From: Nonomuraea typhae
GTDB taxonomy: Bacteria; Actinomycetota; Actinomycetes; Streptosporangiales; Streptosporangiaceae
Assembly (NCBI RefSeq): GCF_009760925.1
Contig: NZ_VRLV01000016.1
Coordinates: forward strand, 1-64,000
DNA: 64,000 nucleotides
Direction of reading: 5' to 3'
A program made the translations under genes and the position numbers. This document shows positions 32,630-40,128 of the stretch, one piece after another. Position 1 is the stretch's first letter. Each line of letters starts with the position of its first letter. The notes beneath the pieces were generated by a model. It did not search any database and was not told the DNA's origin. It saw only the letters and a program-made list of their open reading frames with translations.

Positions 32630-33334
32630 ATGGTCGCAGAACACCTCACCCGCGACGCGGACATCGCACCCGTCGCCGCGCTCCTTGCCGATCCGACCCG
32701 GGCCGCCATGCTCAACGCGCTGCTCGGCGGCCGTGCCCTGGCGGCCGGGGAACTGGCCAGGCTGGCCGGGGTGAGCGCGGCCACCGCCAGCTCACACCTG
32801 GCCAAGCTGCTGGAGGGGCGCCTCGTGGAGGTGGTCAGCCAGGGGCGTCACCGGTACTACCGGCTGGCCGGGCACGAGGTGGCCGAGGTGCTGGAAGTGC
32901 TGGCCCGGGTGAGCGCCCGGCCCGCCGTACGGTCTCTGCGGCAGTCGCGGCAGGCGCGGCTGCTGGAGGAGGCGCGGACCTGCTACGACCACCTGGCCGG
33001 GCGGGCGGGGGTGGCGCTGCTGGACCGGCTGCGCGCCGACGGGCACCTGGACGGCGGCGAGGTCACGCCCGCGGGGGAGCGGGCGCTGGGGCTGCTCGGG
33101 GTGGACGTGGCAGGGGTGCGGAAGACACGCAGGCGGTTCGCGCCCGACTGCCTCGACTGGACCGAGCGGCGGGCGCACCTGGGCGGGGCGCTCGGAGCCG
33201 CGCTCACCGAGGCGTTGTTCGAGCGTGGGTGGATTGTCCGGGGAAACATCCCTCGCGCGGTAACCGTCACCGATGAGGGCAGAAGGGAGCTTTTCCGGGG
33301 TAAGGAGCTAACATCGCATACGCCGGTTACCTGA
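32630..33334 (+). CDS. ArsR/SmtB-type winged-helix regulator with extended C-terminus
   Basis: A 234-residue regulator. An N-terminal winged helix (ADPTRAAMLNALLGGRALAA, GVSAATASSHLAKLLEGRLV) is followed by about 130 residues that include another helical segment and FAPDCLDWTERRAHLGGAL, found in a known group of larger ArsR-like proteins. No metal-binding cysteine pair of the classical ArsR kind is seen. It is 25 bases upstream of hutH on the same strand and may regulate it or the methyltransferase before it; neither is proved. Confidence 0.83.
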   Translation: MVAEHLTRDADIAPVAALLADPTRAAMLNALLGGRALAAGELARLAGVSAATASSHLAKLLEGRLVEVVSQGRHRYYRLAGHEVAEVLEVLARVSARPAVRSLRQSRQARLLEEARTCYDHLAGRAGVALLDRLRADGHLDGGEVTPAGERALGLLGVDVAGVRKTRRRFAPDCLDWTERRAHLGGALGAALTEALFERGWIVRGNIPRAVTVTDEGRRELFRGKELTSHTPVT

Positions 33335-33359
33335 TCCGCCAACCCGAGAGAGTGGCAGC

Positions 33360-34910
33360 ATGCGCGACAACGTAGTCGTGAACGTCGGCCCGGAGCCGCT
33401 GAGCTTCGATGACGTCATCCGAGTGGCCCGCGACGGCGCCGCCGTACGCCTGACCGACGACGCGATCGCCGCGATCTCGGCGGCCCGCCAGCGGGTGGAC
33501 GAGCTGGCCGAGAGCCCGACCCCCGCCTACGGCGTGTCGACCGGGTTCGGCGCACTGGCCACCCGCCACATCGACCCCGCCCTGCGGGCGCAACTGCAGC
33601 GCTCGCTGGTCCGCTCCCACGCCGCGGGCAGCGGGCCGGAGGTCGAGACCGAGGTGGTGCGCGCACTCATGCTGCTGCGCCTGCACACCCTGGCCACCGG
33701 GCACACGGGCATCCGGCCGACGACCGCGAAGACGCTGGCTGCGCTGCTCAGCTCGGGGATCACGCCGGTGGTGCACGAGTACGGCTCGCTGGGCTGTTCC
33801 GGCGACCTGGCGCCGCTGGCGCACGTGGCCCTGACGTTGATGGGTGAGGGGGTGGTTCGGGATAAATCCGGAAATGTCACCCAGGCGGCGGAGGCGTTGA
33901 AGCAGGCCGGCATCGAACCCGTCGAACTCGCCGCCAAGGAGGGCCTGGCCCTCATCAACGGCACCGACGGCATGCTCGGCATGCTCATCCTCGCCATCGA
34001 CGACCTCACCCGGCTCCTCAAGACCGCCGACCTCAGCGCCGCCATGAGCGTCGAGGCGCTGCTCGGCACCGACCGCGTCTTCGCCCCCGAACTCCAGGCC
34101 CTGCGCCCCCACCCCGGCCAGGCACAGGCCGCCGCGAACATGGTCCGCATCCTGACCGGCTCCGGCGTCATGGCCAGCCACCGCGACCCCGAGAACTGCA
34201 CCCGCGTCCAGGACGCCTACTCCCTGCGCTGCGCCCCCCAGGTCGCCGGCGCCGCCCGCGACACCATCACCCACGCCGCGAACGTCGCCACCTGGGAACT
34301 GGCCAGCGCCGTCGACAACCCCGCCGTCCTCGACGACGGCCGCGTCGAGTCCAACGGCAACTTCCACGGCGCCCCCGTGGCCTACGCGCTCGACTTCCTC
34401 GCCATCGTCGCCGCTGACGTCGCCTCCATGTCAGAACGCCGCACCGACCGCTTCCTGGACGTCGCCCGCAACCACGGCCTGCCCGCCTTCCTGGCCGACG
34501 ACCCCGGCGTGGACTCCGGCCACATGATCGCCCAGTACACCCAGGCGGCCATCGTCTCGGAGATGAAGCGCCTGGCCGCGCCGGCCAGCGTGGACTCGAT
34601 CCCGAGCTCGGCCATGCAGGAGGACCACGTGTCCATGGGCTGGTCGGCGGCCCGCAAACTGCGCCGCGCGGTGGACGGGCTGACCAGGGTGCTGGCCATC
34701 GAGATCCTGACCGCCGCCCGCGCCCTCGACCTGCGCGCCCCGCTGACGCCCGCCCCCGCGACGGGCGCGGTGGTGACGGCGCTGCGCGAGGCCGTGCCGG
34801 GGCCGGGGCCCGACCGGTTCCTGGCGCCGGAGATCGAGTCCACCGTCCGGCTGGTCGCCGACGGCGCCCTCCTCGCCGCCGCCGAGTCGGTCACGGGGCC
34901 GCTGGCGTAG
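33360..34910 (+). CDS. hutH: Histidine ammonia-lyase
   Basis: A 516-residue lyase that removes ammonia from L-histidine to give urocanate, the first step of histidine breakdown. The active-site region is YGSLGCSGDLAPLAHVALT; residues 146-148 (Cys-Ser-Gly) should cyclise into the MIO electrophile, with Cys where many relatives have Ala. Other family motifs are YGVSTGFGALA and SSAMQEDHVSMGWSA. Its length equals typical HutH. No hutU, hutI or hutG is in the window, so the pathway genes are dispersed. Confidence 0.93.
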   Translation: MRDNVVVNVGPEPLSFDDVIRVARDGAAVRLTDDAIAAISAARQRVDELAESPTPAYGVSTGFGALATRHIDPALRAQLQRSLVRSHAAGSGPEVETEVVRALMLLRLHTLATGHTGIRPTTAKTLAALLSSGITPVVHEYGSLGCSGDLAPLAHVALTLMGEGVVRDKSGNVTQAAEALKQAGIEPVELAAKEGLALINGTDGMLGMLILAIDDLTRLLKTADLSAAMSVEALLGTDRVFAPELQALRPHPGQAQAAANMVRILTGSGVMASHRDPENCTRVQDAYSLRCAPQVAGAARDTITHAANVATWELASAVDNPAVLDDGRVESNGNFHGAPVAYALDFLAIVAADVASMSERRTDRFLDVARNHGLPAFLADDPGVDSGHMIAQYTQAAIVSEMKRLAAPASVDSIPSSAMQEDHVSMGWSAARKLRRAVDGLTRVLAIEILTAARALDLRAPLTPAPATGAVVTALREAVPGPGPDRFLAPEIESTVRLVADGALLAAAESVTGPLA

Positions 34911-35248
34911 CGCTCCGTTCGCCGCGGGCTTGCTGCGGCGCTTCTTGCACTCCGGCGCTCGTTGCATGACGGCGCGCGTCTGTCACGACGCCTGTTTGTT
35001 TCGGCGCTTGTCTGTTACGGCGCCTGTTTGTTACGGCGTGGCCGCAGCCACCTCCACCCGCCGCACGTGGCCGGGCTCTGTCCAGGGAGACGGTCGTCCA
35101 GCGTGCGGGGCGGGCCGCCGCGACGAGCGCTTTCTTGGCCACCCGCCGCTGCCTCCGGAGCTGACCTGGAGGCAGCGGCAGTCCGGAGGGGGCGGCCCCG
35201 AGACGGCGGTCCGGAGGCGGCGGTCCGGAGGCGGCGGTCCGGAGGCGC
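34911..35248. repeat. Gene-free convergent gap with two short tandem arrays
   Basis: I see no gene here. A 16-base unit close to CGCCTGTTTGTTACGG occurs three times at 34989-35036, with a worn copy before it. GCGGTCCGGAGGCG occurs three times without interruption at 35206-35247, ending beside the stop codon of the RidA fusion. The gap lies between the ends of hutH and the fusion gene, so terminators are expected, but no clear one was found. Confidence 0.8.
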
Positions 35249-36610
35249 TCAGCGGTGGAGGGAGACGATGGCGTCCACCTCCAGCACGAGCCCCGGCATG
35301 AACAGCCGGGACACCTCCACCGTCGTGCTGGCCGGCGGCGTGCCCGTGATGTGGCGGCGGCGCACGTCCCGGTAGGCGCGTGCCTGTGACATGTCCGTCA
35401 GGTAGGAGCGGATGAAGGCGACGTCGGCGAAGCTCGCGCCCTGGTCGGCCAGGATGCGTTCCAGGCACCGGAAGACGTGCTCGGCCTGGGCGCGCATGTC
35501 GCCGGGCGCCACCACCTGGCCGTTGTCGTCGAAGGCGGCCTGGCCGGAGATGTAGAGCGTGTCCCCGGCCCGGACGGCGTGGGAGTACATCCCGTTCGTG
35601 GCCGGTACGGTCGGCGGATTGACCGGCGTCACCCGCCCCGCCCGCTCCCCGGCCACGCTCCCCTGCCCGGGCCGGTCCGCGCGCTCCTCCCTCGGAGCGC
35701 CCTGACCTGGCTGGTCCACCCTGTTCCCGGCCAGGCCCCCTTCCTCCGGCGAGGCCGCGCTGTTCCCGGCCGGAGTCCCCTGCTCCGGCTGGTCCACCCG
35801 AGGTGCGCCCGCAGCCGCACCCCCGCTGTTCCCCGCCGCGACGTGGTGGGCGATGGCCGTCAGGTCGCGGTCTCCGTACCCGGCTGCCTCGGCGTCCTGG
35901 AGGCGGAGGCGGGCGGCGGTGGCGAGGGTGGCGCCCTGCCAGGCGGCCAGGCCCAGGTCCTTGGCGGCCAGCCCGAGCGCGTACCGGGTCTCCTCGGCCG
36001 GTGCCCGCAGGCGCTCGGCCATACCGCCGAGAGGGGTCCCGGCCAGGACGTCCAGAACGTCCGCACGGGAGACGCCGTGGGCCTCGCCGTACGCCAGAGA
36101 CTCCGCGACCAGCACCTGCACGGGCACGATCGTGCTCATGACGGCGAGCTTCAGGGCGGCGGCCGTCCCCAGCGCGCCGTACTCGCGCACGGTGCCGAAG
36201 ACGGACAGCAGGTCACGGCAGCGGTCCACGGGGCCGCTGGCCAGCACGGTCAGCGTGCCGTCGGCGGCGGGGCCGACGCTGCCGAGCACCGGCGCGTCCA
36301 CGAACTCCACGGAATCCGGCAGCAGGGCACGCACGCGGGCGACCGCCTCGGGCCCGATCGTGGACATGTCGATCACGATCGCGTCCGGACGCAGCCCGGG
36401 CAGCGCCTCTTTCAGCACGTCGAGCACCGCCCGGCCGTCACGCAGCATCGTGATCACGACGCCCGCGTCGGCCACGGCCTCCGCCACCGGCACGCCATTC
36501 CCGCGCCGCCACGTCGTCACCGCGTGCCCGGCCGCCACGAGCCGCTTGGCCATGGGGACACCCATGCGCCCTTGTCCGAGAAAAGCAATCTCACCGGGAT
36601 AAATCGTCAT
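35249..36610 (-). CDS. Fusion: NAD-dependent beta-hydroxyacid dehydrogenase-like domain plus RidA-like domain
   Basis: A 453-residue protein from ATG 36610. Residues 1-260 form a 3-hydroxyisobutyrate dehydrogenase/imine-reductase-like unit with the dinucleotide motif IAFLGQGRMGVPMAKRL and the substrate-loop region VDAPVLGSVGPAADGTL. The catalytic-lysine segment reads ALKLAVMS, so the usual Asn four residues later is Met. Residues 260-326 are a low-complexity linker with QPGQG-type repeats. Residues 327-453 are a Rid/YjgF domain (DTLYISGQAAFDDNGQVV), but the deaminase arginine is Ser428 (PPASTTVEV). It is divergent from a LysR regulator. Function is unknown. Confidence 0.8.
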   Translation of the reverse strand: MTIYPGEIAFLGQGRMGVPMAKRLVAAGHAVTTWRRGNGVPVAEAVADAGVVITMLRDGRAVLDVLKEALPGLRPDAIVIDMSTIGPEAVARVRALLPDSVEFVDAPVLGSVGPAADGTLTVLASGPVDRCRDLLSVFGTVREYGALGTAAALKLAVMSTIVPVQVLVAESLAYGEAHGVSRADVLDVLAGTPLGGMAERLRAPAEETRYALGLAAKDLGLAAWQGATLATAARLRLQDAEAAGYGDRDLTAIAHHVAAGNSGGAAAGAPRVDQPEQGTPAGNSAASPEEGGLAGNRVDQPGQGAPREERADRPGQGSVAGERAGRVTPVNPPTVPATNGMYSHAVRAGDTLYISGQAAFDDNGQVVAPGDMRAQAEHVFRCLERILADQGASFADVAFIRSYLTDMSQARAYRDVRRRHITGTPPASTTVEVSRLFMPGLVLEVDAIVSLHR

Positions 36611-36668
36611 GCCCCCAGTTATAGGGATAGGCAAGGCATTCCACCAACGACTAGATTGCATACCAGTC

Positions 36669-38120
36669 ATGCTTGAGACGAATGACTTGCGCCTGCTCGA
36701 CGAGGTGGCCCGTTCCGGGTCGTTCACCGCCGCCGCCGAGCTGCTCGGCTACACCCAGTCGGCGGTCTCGCGCCGCATCGCCGCGATGGAACGCGCCGCG
36801 GGCGGCCCGCTGTTCGAGCGCCTGGCCCGAGGTGTACGGCTCACGCCCGCCGGCCACGCCCTGCACCGCCACGCCCTCGCCATCCTGGAACGCCTGGACC
36901 AGGCCCGGGAGGAACTCGCCGCCATCCACACGGGAGGCGGCGGCCGGTTGCGGATCGGCGCGTTCGCCACCGCCAACGTCACACTGGTGCCAGCCGCGTT
37001 GAAACGTTTTACCGAGGTGTATCCCGGGGTGACCGTCCGCCTGGCCGAAGGCCTCAGCCCACGGCTGGTCGAACGCCTGGAGGCAGGCGAACTGGACGTG
37101 GCCGTGATCAGCGACTACCCGGCCGGCCTCCCCGGCGGCCGGCCGGCCGTACCACCGGCGAACGACCGGCCACCGGCCACGCCGGAAGCCGGCCCGCAAC
37201 CGGTCCCACCGGAGGCGAATCGGACAGGGGGTTCGCCCGAGGGGGATCGGACGTGGGGCTCGCCCGAGGCGGATCGTGCGCCGGGTTCCCCGGAGGGGCG
37301 TCGGGCGCCGGGCTTGCCGCAAGAGGTCCAGGCCCCGGTCACGCGGCGCTCGGGCCGGCCGCTGGTCACGCTTGGGGAGGACACGCAGCCGGGTGGGTCG
37401 GAGGTCGGCCGGTTCCAAGTCCAGGCGGGGGGTGACCGGATCGGGCCCGCTCAGGGGGGTGAGCAGCGGCTCGCGGCGCTGGGAGGCGGCCGGTCCCAAG
37501 TCCAGGCGGGGGGTGACCGGATCGGGCCCGCTCAGGATGCGGAGCAGCCGGTAGCGGCGCCGGGCGTCGACCGGCCCCGGGTCCTGCCGAGAGGTGACCG
37601 GATCGGGCCCGCTCAGGGTGGTGAGCAGCGGCTCGCGGCGCCGGCGGGCGGCCGGTCCCAAGTCCAGGCGGGGGGTGACCGGATCGGGCCCGCTCAGGGG
37701 GGTGAGCGGAGGCTGGTGCCGCTGGGTGAGGATCGGTTGCTGGTCGCGTTGCCCAGTGGGCACCCGCTGGCCGGGAACGCCGCCGTGGAACTGGCCGACC
37801 TGCGTGAGGAGACCTGGATCGAGGCGGCGCCGCGCGGGCAGCCGACCCTGCTGCTGGCCGCCGCGGCCGCCGCCGGGTTCGTGCCGCGTGACGGGCTGCG
37901 GGTGGCCGAGTGGTCGGGCAAGTTCGGGTTCGTGGCCGCCGGGCTCGGGGTGACGCTGGTGCCTGAGCTGGCGGCGCGAGCCGTACCCCAGGGCGTGGTG
38001 TTGCGGCCCCTCACCAGCACAGGACCCACCCGCCGCTACTACGCGGCGCTGCCCGACGTCCCCCTCCCTGCCGCGCTCGCGTTCGTGGAACACCTCCGGC
38101 CCCGCGCGGCCGGGCCATGA
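36669..38120 (+). CDS. LysR-family regulator with a large repeat insertion in its effector domain
   Basis: About 483 residues from ATG 36669, against about 300 for a normal LysR protein. Residues 1-60 are the winged helix (LLDEVARSGSFTAAAELLGY). The effector domain begins normally (GRLRIGAFATANVTLVPAAL), breaks off after AVISDYPAGLPGG near residue 157, and resumes at RRLVPLGEDRLLVALPSGHP near 347. Between them lie some 190 residues: 9-10-residue GSPEADRAP units and then four 27-residue units. It probably controls the divergent dehydrogenase-RidA gene. Whether it still folds and senses ligand is unclear. Confidence 0.83.
   Translation: MLETNDLRLLDEVARSGSFTAAAELLGYTQSAVSRRIAAMERAAGGPLFERLARGVRLTPAGHALHRHALAILERLDQAREELAAIHTGGGGRLRIGAFATANVTLVPAALKRFTEVYPGVTVRLAEGLSPRLVERLEAGELDVAVISDYPAGLPGGRPAVPPANDRPPATPEAGPQPVPPEANRTGGSPEGDRTWGSPEADRAPGSPEGRRAPGLPQEVQAPVTRRSGRPLVTLGEDTQPGGSEVGRFQVQAGGDRIGPAQGGEQRLAALGGGRSQVQAGGDRIGPAQDAEQPVAAPGVDRPRVLPRGDRIGPAQGGEQRLAAPAGGRSQVQAGGDRIGPAQGGERRLVPLGEDRLLVALPSGHPLAGNAAVELADLREETWIEAAPRGQPTLLLAAAAAAGFVPRDGLRVAEWSGKFGFVAAGLGVTLVPELAARAVPQGVVLRPLTSTGPTRRYYAALPDVPLPAALAFVEHLRPRAAGP
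37380..37712 (+). repeat. 27-residue (81-base) tandem repeat inside the LysR gene
   Basis: The motif GTGACCGGATCGGGCCCGCT begins at 37432, 37513, 37594 and 37675, an exact 81-base period that keeps the frame. Encoded units start GGDRIGPAQ. The first, second and fourth are almost identical and the third is diverged. The unit end (GGEQRLAALGGGR) resembles the native segment GGERRLVPLGEDR that follows the array. Confidence 0.9.
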
Positions 38121-38254
38121 CACGTATGGGCGTTGCGGGCCCGGGTCCGGCGGGCGGCCTGACGCGGCCTTCTGACGGGCGATCTCCTGCGTGTGGGCCG
38201 AGGGCCGGGGTGGGCGGCGTGCGCGGGTTTCGCAGGGGCTGGGACAATAGCCGC

Positions 38255-39262
38255 GTGCACGACAGCTTCGCCTATGTCGGCGGGCAGCTGGCCACCGAGC
38301 TGCGCGACCTGACCACCGACCTCGCCGCCCTGGACGGCGAGGGCTGGTGGGCGGTCGTGGTCGACTACGAGGGCAAGGTGAGCTGCGCCCGCTTCGACCG
38401 GGTTCGCCCTGCCCCCCTCCCCCCGGCGCGCAAGGCGTGGCACGGGCCCAGGCACGGGCAGTGGCGCACGTCCCTCGATCGCGACGCCTACGAGCGCGGG
38501 GTCGAGGCCATCCGCGCGTACATCCGCCAGGGCGAGGTCTACCAGGCCAACCTCACCCGGATCCTCACCGCCCCGCTGCCCCCGGACGCCGACCCGCTCG
38601 CCCTGGCGCATCGGCTGGCCGAGGGGAACCCGGCCCAGTACGCCGCGGTGATCAGCCTGCCGGGGCGCAGCGTGGTGTCGGCCTCTCCGGAGCTGTATCT
38701 GTCCCGCGACGGCGCCGTCGTCGAGTCCCGGCCCATCAAGGGGACCGGGGCCACCGAGGACGACCTGCTGGAGAAGGACTACTCTGAGAACGTCATGATC
38801 GTCGATCTGGTCCGCAACGACCTGGGCCGCGTGGCCGCCGTCGGGTCGGTGCAGGTGCCGGAGTTGTGTGTGGCGGAGCGGTATCCGGGATCGGTGCACT
38901 TGTACTCGACCGTCCGGGCGAGGCTGGAGCCCGGGGCGGGCTGGCCGGAGGTGTTCGCCGCCACCTTCCCGCCCGGCTCGATCACCGGTGCCCCGAAATC
39001 CTCGGCCATGCGCATCATCAATGAGCTCGAACCCGAGCCCCGCGGGCCCTACTGTGGGGCGGTGGGCTGGGTCGACGCCGACCGCGGCACGGCGGCGCTG
39101 GCCGTGGGCATCCGCACCTTCTGGATCACCGGTCAGGAGATCAGGTTCGGAACCGGGGCCGGCATCACCTGGGGCAGCGATCCCCGGCGCGAATGGCTGG
39201 AAACCGAGCTGAAAGCATCCAGGCTCATCGCACTCGCATCCCGCTTTGGAGGAGATAGATGA
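38255..39262 (+). CDS. pabB: Aminodeoxychorismate synthase component I (PabB-type)
   Basis: A 335-residue chorismate-binding enzyme from GTG 38255; the longer frame from 38117 is not supported. Family motifs are YIRQGEVYQANLTRIL, SRPIKGTGATEDD, YSENVMIVDLVRNDLGRV, FPPGSITGAPKSSAMRII and the C-terminal GAGITWGSDPRREW. It lacks the N-terminal extension of anthranilate synthase and overlaps pabC by four bases, so it should make 4-amino-4-deoxychorismate for folate. No glutaminase PabA is nearby; a shared one may be elsewhere. A special-metabolism role is possible. Confidence 0.87.
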   Translation: MHDSFAYVGGQLATELRDLTTDLAALDGEGWWAVVVDYEGKVSCARFDRVRPAPLPPARKAWHGPRHGQWRTSLDRDAYERGVEAIRAYIRQGEVYQANLTRILTAPLPPDADPLALAHRLAEGNPAQYAAVISLPGRSVVSASPELYLSRDGAVVESRPIKGTGATEDDLLEKDYSENVMIVDLVRNDLGRVAAVGSVQVPELCVAERYPGSVHLYSTVRARLEPGAGWPEVFAATFPPGSITGAPKSSAMRIINELEPEPRGPYCGAVGWVDADRGTAALAVGIRTFWITGQEIRFGTGAGITWGSDPRREWLETELKASRLIALASRFGGDR

Positions 39263-40089
39263 CAGTCCCTGTCTGGGTCAACGGGGAGATCCTCGATCCC
39301 GCTCAGGCCAGCGTCTCGGTGTTCGACCACGGCCTCATGGTCGGTGACGGCGTCTTCGAGACCATCAAGATCGTCAATGGTGAATCGTTCGCATTGACCC
39401 GGCACCTCGACCGTCTCCGGCTGTCGGCCCGGCGCATGGACCTGCCCGAGCCCGACACCGACGCCATCGCCGACGGCATCGGCAAGCTCCTCGCCGCCGC
39501 CCCCGCGTGGGCGCTCGGCCGGATCCGCGTCACCTACACCAGCGGCCCCGGCCCGCTCGGCTCCGACCGCGGCAACAAGGGCACCACCTCGGTCGTCATC
39601 GTCGACGAGCAGCCGCCCTTCCCCGCCACCGCGGCCGTCACCGTCGTCCCCTGGCCGCGCAACGAACGCGGCGCCCTGTCCGGCGTCAAGTCCACCTCCT
39701 ACGGCGACAACGCCAAGGCCCTCGCCTACGCCAAGGCGCGCGGCGGCGGCGAGGCCGTCTTCGGCAACCTCGCCGGCAACCTGTGCGAGGGCACGGGTTC
39801 GAACGTTTTCATCGTCCGCGACGGCCGCCTGATCACCCCCACGCTCGCCGCCGGCCCCCTCGCCGGCGTCACCCGCGCGCTGGTCATCGAATGGTGCGGG
39901 GCCGAGGAGGTCGACGTGCCCCTGCAGGCGTTCTACGAGGCCGAGGAGGCGTTCCTCACCTCGACCACGCGTGACGTTCAGCCGATCGCGCTGGTCGACG
40001 AGACCGAGCTGCCCGTCGCGCCCGGCCCCATCACCGCCAAGGCCATGCGGGTCTTCGCCGAGCGCTCTGCCGCAGACCTCGACCCGTAA
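39259..40089 (+). CDS. pabC: Class IV aminotransferase / aminodeoxychorismate lyase (PabC-type)
   Basis: A 276-residue PLP enzyme: the start VWVNGEILDPAQASVSVFDH, the arginine/lysine region GVKSTSYGDNAKALAYAKA with the PLP lysine, and GNLCEGTGSNVFIV are typical of fold-type IV. Beside pabB the likely step is release of pyruvate from aminodeoxychorismate to give p-aminobenzoate. A branched-chain or D-amino acid transaminase is the alternative. ATG 39259 overlaps the pabB stop. Confidence 0.85.
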   Translation: MTVPVWVNGEILDPAQASVSVFDHGLMVGDGVFETIKIVNGESFALTRHLDRLRLSARRMDLPEPDTDAIADGIGKLLAAAPAWALGRIRVTYTSGPGPLGSDRGNKGTTSVVIVDEQPPFPATAAVTVVPWPRNERGALSGVKSTSYGDNAKALAYAKARGGGEAVFGNLAGNLCEGTGSNVFIVRDGRLITPTLAAGPLAGVTRALVIEWCGAEEVDVPLQAFYEAEEAFLTSTTRDVQPIALVDETELPVAPGPITAKAMRVFAERSAADLDP

Positions 40090-40099
40090 GCTAGTCTCG

Positions 40100-40126
40100 T
40101 GCCTCGCATACCGATCATGTGAGGCA
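40100..40126. promoter_or_regulatory. Inverted repeat just before the second kinase
   Basis: TGCCTCGCAT (40100-40109) and ATGTGAGGCA (40117-40126) form 10-base arms with one mismatch and a seven-base loop. The repeat ends two bases before the GTG at 40129. It could be an operator, or a hairpin that hides the ribosome site. Confidence 0.45.
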
Positions 40127-40128
40127 TC

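Noticed and set aside
37380..37712. LysR repeats as a CRISPR-like or intergenic array
   Set aside because: The 81-base units are contiguous, in frame, and encode protein; there are no unique spacers.
38117..38254. N-terminal extension of PabB in the same frame
   Set aside because: It is Arg/Gly/Pro-rich and unlike the family; GTG 38255 begins the conserved part.
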